From the NCBI GenBank assembly GCA_027563935.2, contig CM050454.1, forward strand, positions 2,898,501-2,962,500: DNA of 64,000 bases. Direction: 5' to 3'. This DNA is from Costus lasius. Taxonomy: Eukaryota; Streptophyta; Magnoliopsida; Zingiberales; Costaceae. The notes under the pieces were generated by a model. The model saw only the letters and a list, made by a program, of their open reading frames with translations, did not search any database and was not told where the DNA came from. Every line of letters starts with the position of its first letter. Position 1 is the stretch's first letter. Below, one piece after another: positions 35,289 to 46,497 of this stretch. A program made the translations under genes and the position numbers.

Positions 35289-36889
35289 GTGAAGATGAGA
35301 AGGAAATCTGTTGTAGAAGATTAAGACGGCTAATGTATTGTAAGCACTTCCTGGAAGCAATTTAGCTAAACAAGAAGCAGTTGGCAAAGCTTGGATGTCT
35401 CTTCAGACAAGGAAGAATCAGGAGCATATGGCAATCAGTTGTTTGCGTTGATTAAAGATTGTCTCTGCAAGCTTGGAAGACCAAATGAAAATTAGTTGTT
35501 GTGTTGATTAAATAATAAGAAAATAATATTATGTAGAAAGAAAATGAGGAGGAAAAGTTGTATTTCTGTGTTTCATATGCCGTTTGATGAGTCATAAGAT
35601 GATTTATGTTCAAATTATAATTTCACATTAGCTAGAGAGAAATAATCTGAGTTTATAAAATGAAAAATAACTATAAAATGCCAATAATTTTGAGATTCAA
35701 ATGACATAAAACTTATAGTTTAGAAATTATATGTTACTTCAATTTTTAGACAATAATCTTATTATCCTTTTTTTTGTATGAAGAATGAGCTCATTTCATT
35801 GTAGGCAAAAGTATCAATGTCTGTTTGGAAATAAAAAATAAAACTGGCGAGTTCTTTTTTCTGATGTTGTTGTTTCTTCTTCCTTTCAAAAAGGCAGGCT
35901 CATCTTATGATCTTATCGATAAAAGGAATTAAGCCTTTCCACAATTTCACAATGGGGATGACAAGTCAACTTTTCTCAATTTGTGTTTGCCATTTGCAAG
36001 ACTGGGTCAACAGTTGACTGGCATTGAGCGCAGAAGTCTGCTCGCATCTTTTGACTAATAATAGTTCAAGACTTAATACACTTAGCTTTCTACATTTAGA
36101 AATTCTCACTATGTATAGGCTAAGCTTTTAAAGGTCCAACCATATAATATAGGCAATGAGCATTATTCTTATAACATTTATAAAGTTTTAAATTTTTTTG
36201 TGGGGATGGGGATTGAAAGGGATAAATTAACATAATTCGTTAGGTGAAGTAAGATATTATTTGAATGATCAAACCCTTTAGAAGTTTTTGACTCAATCAA
36301 TTACGCAATTTACTCTTTTATAACACTAAGCACTTAAGAAGAAGAACTAGTCAACTTTAAAATTTTCCATTTTGATGACATAATTCTGACTCGACACCAA
36401 GATCTCTCTCAAATTTTTCCTATCTGAACATCTTTTAATTGGACTAAAGTGGTATAATATTGTCTCAAAATTGAATTTGGATTTCTGGATCTAAATGCAA
36501 AGTAAATTTTACTACAAATTTCTCAAATCTTAATAATTTCTAATATTTTTCACTTTTTAGTTGTTAAGTCAACTACGAAAAAGTAACCCTATGCAATCCT
36601 TAAGATTCATTTTCTTTTATATATATTAAAGCTCTCACTTTTAATCACCCATGGAATATCAAAGAAACCTTTATTTTACACAGAATGTTGCGCAGTAAGC
36701 ATGCTTGTTAAATCTCTGATTTGAGCATGACTAGAAATGATTTCTTCAAAGGAAACAATCCTTTTTGTCATGGTTCATAATTTAGACTAGGAACACAAAA
36801 TGTTAAATAGTAAGAGAATAAAATTCTGTAGGTAGAAAATGAGGGAAAATTTTGCATCTCTATACAAACTTATAGCTTGTGACGATGAA
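35289..36889. repeat. 3' flank of gene D with a unique insert
   Basis: 35289-35870 follows the C/E version of the RLP flank. About 35880-36715 is unique in the window, with no recognised gene; it contains a short W-box palindrome (gtcaacagttgac, 36006-36018). From 36716 (ctgatttgagcatgac) it rejoins the A/B/F version of the flank up to about 36880. Confidence 0.6.
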
Positions 36890-36970
36890 CACCGAAATAC
36901 GCTAAGCTAACAAAAAAAAAAATGAATTTCATAAACATATTAAAATTAATACTACAAATATAAAAACTTC

Positions 36971-37006
<36 letters not shown>

Positions 37007-37640
37007 GAAAATTAAGAAAATTATAAAAATATTAATTCATTAAAATTGTATTCTAACAAAAAAAAACACAATTGAATTTCATAAACATATTAAAATTAAT
37101 ACTACAAATATAAAAACTTGAATACATCAACTCATATGATTTGATGATTACGCTCGATAATACCTGTCCTTTGTTTTTATGCCTCGTGCTCATCTGGCTG
37201 CAATACAATTAACAAAGTAATTGAACTCAGTGACTAAGAGAAATGTAATAAAATAATAATTGAAATTAAAATTTTGTGTGTGAAATAGAATTTATAGGAA
37301 TGAAGTGGGTGTAAATTTATATATTTATCCTCTATTTTTTATTATTAAAAGATGATAAAATAGTAATTTTATAACTAAAAGATAATTATACCCATGAATT
37401 CAAATTTTTGGGATACTTTATGAGGGTATTAAGGTAAAATAGCATGAGTAAAAATTTGAATTTAGACACCCAAATTAAAAAAAAAACATTCATTGCGGGT
37501 CAGGCCTGGACCGGCATGTGTGCCATACCCGGGTGGCCAATGTGCTGTGCCCGGCCCGTGGCCTATTGGCTTGATCAATGGGCCATGTCGTATCATGTCG
37601 TGCAAGCTGTGGGCGGGCCCGTTGTCACCGCTAGCCACAA
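36890..37640. mobile_element. Decayed relative of the RING-carrying hAT-like element (unit D)
   Basis: Shares with 7168-8810 the segments catcaactcatatgattt/cgctcgataatacc (equivalent to 7893-7935, inside the acidic frame), atgcctcgtgctca (8060 region), the taggaatgaa...tacccatgaa stretch (8360-8510) and a GC-rich right tail with cccgg/ggccc motifs. The RING finger itself is gone. It has a TA microsatellite at about 36973-36993 and an internal direct repeat (ttcataaacatattaaaatt) at about 36929 and 37079. The 81-codon frame at 37444-37689 is a chimera of this tail and LRR relic sequence. Confidence 0.5.
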
Positions 37641-37800
37641 TAGTTTATTAGGAAGACTCCCTGTTGTGAAGACATTAGACTATTCTTAACGTGAGATATA
37701 ATAACTTCAAATGAAAAAGCATGCTCTACTTAAAAAGTTATGAGCTTGCGGTCTAATTCCTTGAGGGGCGACATTCCTGAATTATCAGGATCCTATCATA
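37625..37800 (+). pseudogene. Relic of a diverged LRR-RLP (unit D, 3' part)
   Basis: Reads SHNSLLGRLP, then NNF, then LRSNSLRGDIPELS in broken frames, aligning with the [11 protein letters not shown] to PELSKL part of genes B and D. It follows directly on the GC-rich tail of the decayed element. Confidence 0.6.
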
Positions 37801-40098
37801 CTCTTCCCTCTCTGTTTTGATCCAAGGGTCTTCTATTGTGCAAGTGATCTCATAGTTCTAAGTTCCTTTCTTAAAATTTTTTAGGGAGAGATTTTCTAGA
37901 AATTCTACTCTGAAACCCAACACCCGTCAGCTACACAAATTTAAAAAATAATTTTTCTTAAATATAGTCAGATCATTAACAAAACAATCAAATCAAATTA
38001 TAACATAATTATCATATGACAAATAGAATAAAAAGATGAATAACGAAAAAAAAGAGGGAATAGATTTTCAGTTATAATCATATGATTAATAAAATAATAA
38101 AATGAATAGCTAAAAAAAAGAGAATAGATTTTCACCTAAGTTTATTATGGGGGTATTTATATAATTTTTTAATTTTACATGATCAACAAAATTCAAATTA
38201 AACGTGGAATTAAACAAAATATGATAATCCTTGCCAACTTGGAAGCACGCACAGATAGATTTCATTTATCATGATAATCAATTTCTGCATGATAAACTTA
38301 TATAATAAAAATCTATCCATAAATATACAATACACTATAACAAAAAATCCAACCTATTAAAATTATAAAATCCACATAAAAATTATCTCATAATATCAGT
38401 TCTTCAAAATTATATTTATTAAAGGCTCACAAAATAAAATCATATATTGTCCATAATAAGACAATACCGTTTAAGTTCATAAAACTATAAAAAATTCATA
38501 AATGTCTATAAAACAAAAACAACCTAAAAGGAACTACAATTATTTCATTTCAAGTAATAAAAATAGAAAAAAATATATAAAAAATACTAGTCACTTTCTA
38601 TGGAAGTCACTATTCTATGTGACCATTTCTAGATTGCACTTTTTTAATACTTAGAAGCAAAACAATGGGGATTAACCAAAATTAGCTAAATAGGGATTGG
38701 TAATAAGATGAATGCATGATCCAAAATGAAATCTCAACTCTATGGGTATAATATATATATGCAAATAGAAAAAATAATCAATATATATCCTATCACATTA
38801 AAAATGAAGCTGTTAATGGTTATCTCTATTTTTGCATTACGCCTTGCACTCCAATAAAAGTGGTTCTACCATCAAACTCCAAAAAGTGGAACGATTGCTA
38901 TCAGATAGCCCAATTATATTGTGTAACACTTGAAAACTCTAGTTTTATCTAAATGACAATCTTGTAGCAAATTGATTACTTAATAGAGTTACTCGTTTAT
39001 TTGTTTCTTTTAAAATGCTCATTTCTTTTGACCGCATCAAAAAAACAAGTGTCATATTATCTATCATTAGTCAACTTAGAATTTTAATAAAAATTCAAAA
39101 ACAAATACTAAAATCTAAAATGCCTATAAATCATATTAAAATTAATTTGAATTTAAAGAAAATTAGAGTCATTGTTTAGAGATGAAACATATTATTAACT
39201 TCAATTTCGAATTATTACTCTTGTTGTTACTATTGTTGTATGCAGAAATAAACTCATTTCATTATAGACAAAATATCAATATTTGTTGGAAATAAAATAT
39301 AAAACTGGTTAGTCCTCACTCATGTCAAGCAAATGAACACTGATATTGATTTGAGTACGTCATTCTTCATCTTTGTTCACGGGCACGTAATCAATCTAGA
39401 GGACAGTGATATTGATCTGAGTATATCATTCTTCATCTTCCATCACAAGCACGCAATCAATCTAGACGATAGTGAGTGAATTGTGAGACCATCAATCCAT
39501 TATCAAACTAATGTTCATCTTTGACCTTCCAAAAAAAAAATACATTCATTCTATGGTCCTATCGATCAAAGGTATACACACATTTTTCTCTACTTTACAA
39601 AATTCATCGTTTGCACTTTCGTTCCAATTTTCAAGTACTATATAGGAAAAATTTCCTGAGCAAGGGGCTACTCAAGAAAAGTTAAGCACAGCCCCTTAAA
39701 AAAATCCACGATCCTAAAAATCATGAAAAAAATATCCATGATGTTGAATTGTCATGTCCATGATGTTGTTTTTAGTTTTTTCTAATTGGGTTAATTCAAT
39801 GACCGTAATAGTTGATAACAAGATTTTGGTATCAAATTCTATTTTTTATTAAATTATTTACATAAAAAAAATTAATTATACCACTGAGATCAAATATATG
39901 ATTAGAAAAACATTTGTAGCATGATCAATTTGATTTTTTTTTGATAAATCTTAAGAATTAATTGGTTTTCATTTGATGATATTTAAACATTATCTTTGCG
40001 AACTTATGTCCAAAAGTTCAGACTGTGAGGAAAACTAGTAGTTAACTCCATTTGTCAGTTTTTGCTCAAGTCAAGCAAATAAATAAAGAGATTCTAAG
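37801..40098. repeat. Duplicated spacer of unit D
   Basis: Nearly colinear with 58660-60935. The part from about 38525 also resembles the A/B/F flank (2000-3000; 20120-21180). AT-rich, with no gene or RNA recognised. A segment near 39660 (ttcctgagcaaggggctact) is found only here and near 60450. Confidence 0.6.
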
Positions 40099-41322
40099 TG
40101 TCACGCCCCGGTTGGAACGGTCTAAAAACAGCGCTTATCTGCTTCCTAGAGCCGTTCGGCGGAACACCAGAACATGATCGCGCTAGGGTTTCCGGACCGA
40201 ATCTCGTCCCCAAATTCGAAATCCTAGTTCCCCGCTCAACTTTTAACCCCAAATTATAATTCGCACGAAGAAACCCTAACCCCAATTTAGGAAGAGGTTG
40301 AAAATCGATCGAAACCCTAGTTTAGGAAAATCCGAGATAATCAAAACCCTAAATTAAAATACCTCACTGGTCAAAATTAATTTTGACCGAAACAATGTCG
40401 TTTACTGAGTTCCAAATGAAATCGGATTCACTCCGCTGACGCTTTGCCTACGTCAGCCGCTCCAAATCGATTCCGTCGAATCGATTTCTCGTCCGCCCGA
40501 TTTTGACTTTCGTCAACTCCTCGAAGCGAACGCCGAACGTTCGTCTTCTTCACGCGAACACTCGCCGGCGTTTGCTTGCTGCTCGCCGAAGGAAGAAGAA
40601 GCCAGCAAGGGAAAGACGCTGCTTGCGACTCTGCCTTGTCGTCGACCGGAAGCGTCTCTGCACTCGTCGGGGAAGATCGGAAGACAGGGGATTTCTTGGA
40701 AGAATGCTTTTATTCAACTTCTCGAAGCTACAAAACCTCCAACCTCTCACCGTCCCTCTCACGTCGCTCTCTCTCTCAACGTCGGCGGCGACTCCCGCCG
40801 TTGTTACAAGCTCTCAAACCTCTCGATGCTCGCCGGTTCTCCCTCCCGCTCTCAAGCTTTTTCCCTCCTTTTAACGTTCCAAGCTGCCTTGCGCCGACCG
40901 GGTCTTCCGCTCCGACCGCGTCCAAGCCAGCAGCCGCGTCCGCTTCCGTAGCTGATGGAGACGAAACCCTCGACGCGGATGAAAACCGCGTTCCGCCGAG
41001 ATCCCGCTTCTCACGTGCTGAGAAGCCCGCCGCGCTTCTCCTTCCGCGCGTCCGAGTCGTTCGAGACGAAGCCGCCAACGTCCGAAGCTTGCGGCGACGA
41101 CTCCGTCGACTCGGGCGACATCCGTATGCTGCCTCTGTCCGCTTTGCTCGGCGAAGCTGACTTCGTCGCCCGTAAAGCTCGCGGGCGAAGGGCCAACAAG
41201 CTTATGTCAACATTACACGTTGACCAGGGAATCCGGCTCCGTGTGCGCATGAGTTGCCTGGGTTTGGGTTCGGACCAGGCCCAATGGGTTTTGGGCTGAA
41301 CCGGCCTGGTCCGGGCCTGACA
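40099..41322 (-). mobile_element. Solo LTR 2 (same family as 11729-12789)
   Basis: TGTCACGCCCCGG at the left, GGGCCTGACA at the right, with the 5-bp duplication CTAAG on both sides (40094-40098 and 41323-41327). The paralogous position near 60938 is the empty site (ttctaagtgtatc). It is 1224 bp. An AATAAA on the minus strand (40709-40714) agrees with minus orientation. No internal domain is present, so it is a solo LTR. Since unit E lacks it, it inserted after units D and E separated, or was lost from E. The open frames inside (up to 194 codons) are GC-driven and show no domain. Confidence 0.87.
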
Positions 41323-41514
41323 CTAAGTGTATCTATCCTTAATTTTCTTTTTTGTTCCAATCAAAAATAGACCGATTAAAAGTGATAGAGCCAAAAAACT
41401 GAACGAAATGTTGAAAACAAAAGAGGTTTGACAAGTAATGGATGGGTGTGATATAAGTGGCATGAGGAATCCAATAATACACACTAATAGTAATTAATTA
41501 GAAAAGAGTAATGG
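41323..41514. other. Short spacer before P2
   Basis: Colinear with 60936-61130. No feature of its own. Confidence 0.5.
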
Positions 41515-41830
41515 GTTATGGATGATGACTACTTCTGCATGCGTCCAACCAGTTCATGTCATTTATTTGCAAGACTTAGCTTTAGAGTTGACTGACTTTG
41601 GCCAAAAGTCAAGTCGCATGCAATTGGACGATTAGAAAATAAATGATGGATGATAACTACATTTTGTGTGCATTTGCGAGACTTACTTGAGCGTTGATGA
41701 CTCTGCCCAAAAGTCAAGACATGCGGTTGGACATTTAGGAGACAGAGATTGTTTTTACTAGTCTTTGCAAATTCAAATTTGCGGAAGCTGGAATTTTGAG
41801 ATAATCAGGTGCTTCTTATATAATAATGAT
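41515..41830 (+). promoter_or_regulatory. P2-type W-box block without a gene (unit D)
   Basis: Same W-box and TATA layout as the other P2 blocks (gttgactgac, aaaagtcaag twice, cttatataataatg). Followed by non-coding sequence. Confidence 0.55.
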
Positions 41831-42339
41831 GTGATCAAGGTGAACTCTCGATTGTCTCTGGCGAATTTTCGATATCTCCAGTGAACTTCCGCCACCTGTT
41901 ATAAATGAACTTTAACTTTAGTTAAAAGATTTAAAACGTATCTTTAAGGTATCTAACCGTGCTTTAAGATTTGTGAATTAAAATCTAAAGGCGTCTCCCT
42001 AAAAATTTCTAGAGAGACTGTCTCGCTAGAATTTTTCTTCCTTGTTTTGCCTTTAACTATAACAGCAGAGGCTTGATGATGGCAATAGAAAATGGAAATA
42101 GTTGCAGCGATGACTAATCCCAAGCTAAAGGAATTATCTCGGTGACTATACTTTAGTGAGTTTAGGCTACAATGACGACACTTGAAACACAAGGAGGGAA
42201 GCTCAGTACAATGGACAAGAATTAGGACAGTCGACTACAATAGTGAATAGTTAGTAGGAGAGAGGAAATTAGGGCAAACAAAGTAGAGCCAGGCGGGCGC
42301 CGGCCGCACAAGTTTGAATGACGCTGCAACACTTTGGAG
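41831..42339. other. Spacer between P2 and the hAT-type MITE
   Basis: Colinear with 29040-29545, 49676-50219 and 61440-61983. The minus-strand frame at 41953-42192 (79 codons) recurs in each copy with indels that break it, which argues against a gene. Confidence 0.55.
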
Positions 42340-42629
42340 TAGGAGTGAGCATTCGGTAAAAATCGAAACTGATTTACCGATATTTTTTTTACCAAAAATT
42401 TCGTAAAAACCGAAATTTTACCAAACCGAATTTACCGAAATTTTTCGGTAAATTCAGTAAATTACTAAAAAATTAAATTATTAAGTATTTAATTAATTAT
42501 ATGATTGATAATTAAGCAATTAGGTATTGGGTAATAGGTTTTAGACTTTTAATAACTAATTATACTATAATAAAATTAGGATATAATATAATATAATATA
42601 TTTATTAATATATATTATTATTATTATTA

Positions 42630-42669
<40 letters not shown>

Positions 42670-42824
42670 AAATCAGTTTTTTACAGAACCGAAATTATAA
42701 AAATCGAAATCGAAACCGAAAACCGAATTTTATAAAATTTATTACTGAAACCGAAACCGAATTTACCGAAATTTTTAGTAATCAGTAAAAACTGAAAAAA
42801 CCGAACCCGAATACTCACTCCAAA
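42340..42824. mobile_element. hAT-type MITE (unit D copy)
   Basis: Left end TAGGAGTGAGCATTCGG and the complementary right end, with 8-bp flanks CTTTGGAG (42332-42339) and CTTCGGAG (42825-42832) that differ by one base. Interior of accgaa repeats plus a TA tract near 42635-42665. 485 bp, no transposase. Confidence 0.82.
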
Positions 42825-43584
42825 CTTCGGAGGACTAAAATGACCATGGTGGTGACAAGAAAATAAAGCTTATTTCCTCATGAATTCTCTATCTTTCATC
42901 ATTTTTTTTAACATGAGTTTAGAATTTCCTCATGAATTCTCTATCTTTCATCATTTTACTAATTAAGAAGGCAATTATTAGTCTGTCGTGTATGATTTCG
43001 AGTTCAATGGATGAATACTTGAACCTATATCCACTACTTCTGAAATATTAGAGTTTTGATATCTTCCAAGTATTCAGACTTTTAGCGCACCTCCTAAATA
43101 TTAGAATGAAATTATCTTAAGATTAATTGATTTTCAATTTAACTTATATTTTTTTAGTTTGCTAGATAGTTATTTGTTACAATTATTGTGATAAGTACAT
43201 GATTGAATATTCATTCGTGATCTGAATGTGCCAACTTTTGGATATAAGTTGGAGGATTCATCGAGATTGATTTTGGATGGTGGAGATTAAATTTTGAGTA
43301 ATGATTCAGGCTTTGAGGAAAATTTGTGCTTGGACCCCATTGCCCACTATCAGTCTTCTTTCAAGGCAAGCAAATAAATAAATGATAGAGATTCATGTGT
43401 ATTTATCCTCAATTTTCTTCTTTGTTCCAAAAATAAACTGATTAAAAATGATAAAGCGAAAAAAAAATGATAGAAATGCTGAAAACAAAATAGGGCAATC
43501 AAGCAATGAATGAGTGTGAGATAAGTGACATGAATAATCCAATAATACACATTGATATTAATTAATTAGAAAAGAGTGGTGGAT
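42825..43584. other. Spacer
   Basis: Contains the 50-bp tandem unit (two copies, about 42875-42955) and sequence colinear with 62446-63205. No gene seen; the minus-strand frame at 43350-43550 is a copy of the spacer frame near 14578. Confidence 0.55.
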
Positions 43585-43744
43585 TACGGATGATGACTAC
43601 TTCTGTACGCATCCAATCAGTTTAAGCCATTTATTTGCAACACTTAGCTTTAGAGTTGACTGACTTTAGCCAATCAAGTCGCATACGATTGGGACCATTA
43701 AAAAATAAATGACAAATGATGACTACTTACTTTTGTGTGCATGT
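43585..43744 (+). promoter_or_regulatory. P1 block truncated by a repeat insertion (unit D/F)
   Basis: Starts like other P1 blocks (gatgactacttctgtacgc, gagttgactgacttt) but stops at acttttgtgtgcatg, where the 43745 repeat begins. The TATA box and leader are lost. Confidence 0.65.
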
Positions 43745-46080
43745 ATTGACTAGAGTATCACTCTCTAGGATTTATTCCGGAGTTTACTCTCCAGTAAAAT
43801 AATTGTTTATTTCGGAGTGATCTCTCCATTAGGGGAGTGTTTATTTTGGAGTTGTCTCTCCATTGTTTATTTTGGAGTTCTCTTTTCCATCATTGGGGTG
43901 TTTGTTTCGAAGTTATTTCTTCGTGGTTTATTTCGGAGTTGTCTTCTCCATCATTAGGGTGTTTGTTTTGAAGTTATCTCTCCGCGGTTTATTTTGGAGT
44001 TAGCCTTCTTCATCATTGGGGTGTTTATTTTAGAGTTGTCTCTCTATTGTTTATTTCGGAGTTGTCTTTTCCATCATTGGGGGGTTTATTTTGGAGTTGT
44101 CTCTCCATTAGGATAGATAGAGGGAGAAAAAAATGATAAAAAAAATTATACCTGTGTAGCAGCAGAATCCTCTAGCAGTATTTTTTTGTCAGCGTCTTCT
44201 TCCTTCTCGTCCACGTCCGGAAGTCTTCAGCGTTTGGATCTTTTACGCTTGATTGTATGGAATTCTTCATCAGTGTCTGGGCTATCAAAAGTCCTCCTCT
44301 TCACGTCGATTGTCCTTCTCACGCTTGGGTTTTATAAAATTCTCCTTATATGCTCTCGTCAGCGTTTGGCTCTCCCCAAAGAAAAGGTTTCTTGTTTTTT
44401 TTTTATCTCGTGAATTTCGGTAGGGATTTTACCATAGATTTCGCCCCAGCAGAATATTCATACTCTCAATCAATCTTTGGTAGAAATATGATGGAGAAAT
44501 TCTGAATAGACTCGCCAGTAAAGACTATAGCAGATTTTTTACTCTCGCAGCAATTAGGATCCTGCTTCCGGAGCAGGTTCTTTCGTTGAGGCTTCCACCG
44601 GATTTAGATCCTCTATTTTTTTTATTTGTAATTAGATTAAAAGCAGATTTTGTCTTTAAATATGTAATCCCAGCCGAGCCCTTTCTCTCTCCTTTTTTTT
44701 TTTTAAATTTATGAAACAGCCTTTTTAGCATCATTCTTTTTAACGAGACTTATAAAACAGCCTTGTTAAATAGAAATTAGCCTTAGGCCTTCCTTTTAAC
44801 GAAACCTTTACCATTCTTCAAGAAGCAACCATGCAAGCAGCTTTCGGCAGATCTTCCAAAACTTGCACAAATAGCTCAGTGGGGCTTCCAGAATTTGTTT
44901 TTATTCCAGCTAATTATTCAATGTGAAATTTCCAGTAGGTCAAAGCCTTCTTGAATCCTTTACGAGATTTTGATTCAAGGATTAAAATCCTATTTTGACT
45001 CAAGGATTAAAATCCTATTTCGTTAAATCCTCGGCGAACTGCACAAACAATCCCTCTTTTTCTCTTTTCTTTTTTTTTTCTTTTTTTTTCTTTTTTTTTA
45101 TGATTCCTCTGCCGAGCAGCATAATTCCAACCAAATTTTCAAAACAGCTCTTCTCATTTTTCTTTTGCCGAGGTCTCCTCTTTGAAAATTTGAAATTTCT
45201 CAGCCGAAGACCAGAAATTTCTCCAAATTCGTTTATTGACTAGAGTATCACTCTCTAGGATTTATTCCGGAGTTTATTCTCCAGTAAAATAGTTGTTTAT
45301 TTCGGAATAATCTCTCCATCAGGGGGTGTTTATTTTGGAGTTGTCTCTCCATTGTTTATTTCGGAGTTGTCTTCTCCATCATTGGGGTGTTTGTTTCGAA
45401 GTTATCTCTCCGTGGTTTATTTCGGAGTTGCCTTCTCCATCATTGAGGTGTTTGTTTCGAAGTTATCTCTCCGCGGTTTATTTCGGAGTTGTCTTCTCTA
45501 TCATTAGAGTGTTTATTTTGGAGTTGTCTCTCTATTATTTATTTCAGAGTTATCTTCTTCATCGTTGGGGAGTTTATTTTGGAGTTGTCTCTCCATTGTA
45601 ACTTCGGAATGTATTTGTGCGTGTGCTCCATCTGTACTTTCGTCAGCGTCTGGCTATAAAAAAAAAGTCCTTTGTTCTGTCTTCGCAGCCCCCTCTTGTA
45701 CTATCCTCCATGCTATTTTTGCTGTCGAAGTGTTCTAGTCCATTTGCCCAATTTACAATATTATGGGATCACCATGTTACAGCCGCTCTCTTTTTTATAT
45801 ATATATTTTTTTAATCCAACTTCACATCCCCTGCAACTTTGCTACACGTGCCACTTGCTTTGCAAAATTAGCTACACTATTTGGTAAAGTGCAATTTGAC
45901 CAGCCAAGTTAGAGGTAATTTTGACTAACAGAATCAGCTACATGATTTTGCCCAATTGCAATTTTGACTCGTCCTCCAAATTGGTCAAAATCAACCTTTT
46001 TGGTCAAAATCGAATTGTGACGTGGCTTGAATTAATTAATTAATTAGTTAATTAATTACCTTTTTTTTTGCCGTCAACAT
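43745..46080. repeat. Unclassified repeat region with two copies of a 61-bp-minisatellite segment
   Basis: Starts attgactagagtatcactc. The same start recurs at about 45236 in direct orientation, and again at 63365. Each is followed by tandem 61-bp units (43801-44113 and 45290-45600). The two direct copies diverge after the minisatellite, so they are not clean LTRs. Between them (44115-45235) lie T-rich and repetitive pieces (several cgtcagcg-t-tggct motifs) without a recognised domain. The right edge, about 46080, abuts the RLP fragment F. The region replaces the promoter and most of an RLP gene. Its open frames come from the minisatellite or from composition. Confidence 0.6.
45290..45600. 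repeat. 61-bp minisatellite
   Basis: About five units, each made of two half-units of about 30 bp (gtttatttcggagttgtctt... and gtttgtttcgaagttatctc...). As 61 is not a multiple of three, the unit is read in all three frames, and long frames appear in more than one of them. Confidence 0.8.
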
Positions 46081-46497
46081 AATCTAGAAGCTTTAGACTT
46101 ATCAAGAAATAATTTATCAGATGCAATTCCTTCATCTTTAGGAGATTTGTCTTTTTTGGGCATCTTGAACTTGTCATATAATAACTTCTCGGGCAATATT
46201 CCTGCTGGTAGACAACTGCAAACATTTGGTGCATCTACTTATATTGGAAACCCATACCTTTGTGGTTTTCCCCTTATAAAAAACTGTACAGATGACAAAG
46301 CAAAAGGCAACGCAGAAGAAGAAAACACAAATGGTGATGGAAGTAGGGAAACAATATGGCTATTCAGTAGCATCACAATGGGATTTATTATGGGATTTTG
46401 GGGAATTTTGGGCATTCTTCTATTGCATAAAAGGTGGAGAATCCTGTACTTCCATACTATTGACAACGCCTACCACAAGCTATGCATGGAGATGTAA
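46081..46497 (+). pseudogene. LRR receptor-like protein 3' fragment (copy F)
   Basis: Begins mid-LRR ([13 protein letters not shown]) directly after foreign sequence and is open to TAA 46495-46497. It encodes the last LRRs, the LCGFPL cap, acidic linker, membrane helix and tail, nearly identical to copy B. There is no signal peptide, N-cap or island. An ATG at 46147 would give a 116-residue protein with a membrane helix but no targeting signal. It is a truncated copy, not a likely functional gene. Confidence 0.85.

Noticed and set aside
36006..36018. Palindrome gtcaacagttgac as a functional paired W-box
   Set aside because: Isolated in unique spacer with no gene or TATA box nearby; likely chance.
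41953..42192. 79-96-codon minus-strand frame recurring at 49801 and 61597
   Set aside because: Length and end change with small indels between copies and it is disrupted in the 29200 copy; no domain. Treated as spacer.
44868..44885. A-box-like tagctcagtgg, considered as a tRNA
   Set aside because: No B-box follows within the usual distance and no acceptor stem can be drawn.
43745..45600. The two direct copies of attgactagagtatc as LTRs of a retrotransposon
   Set aside because: Similarity stops after the minisatellite, and no primer-binding site, polypurine tract or coding domain is visible.
46147..46497. Copy F as a small membrane protein gene of 116 residues
   Set aside because: It is a truncated RLP end with no signal peptide or promoter block directly upstream.
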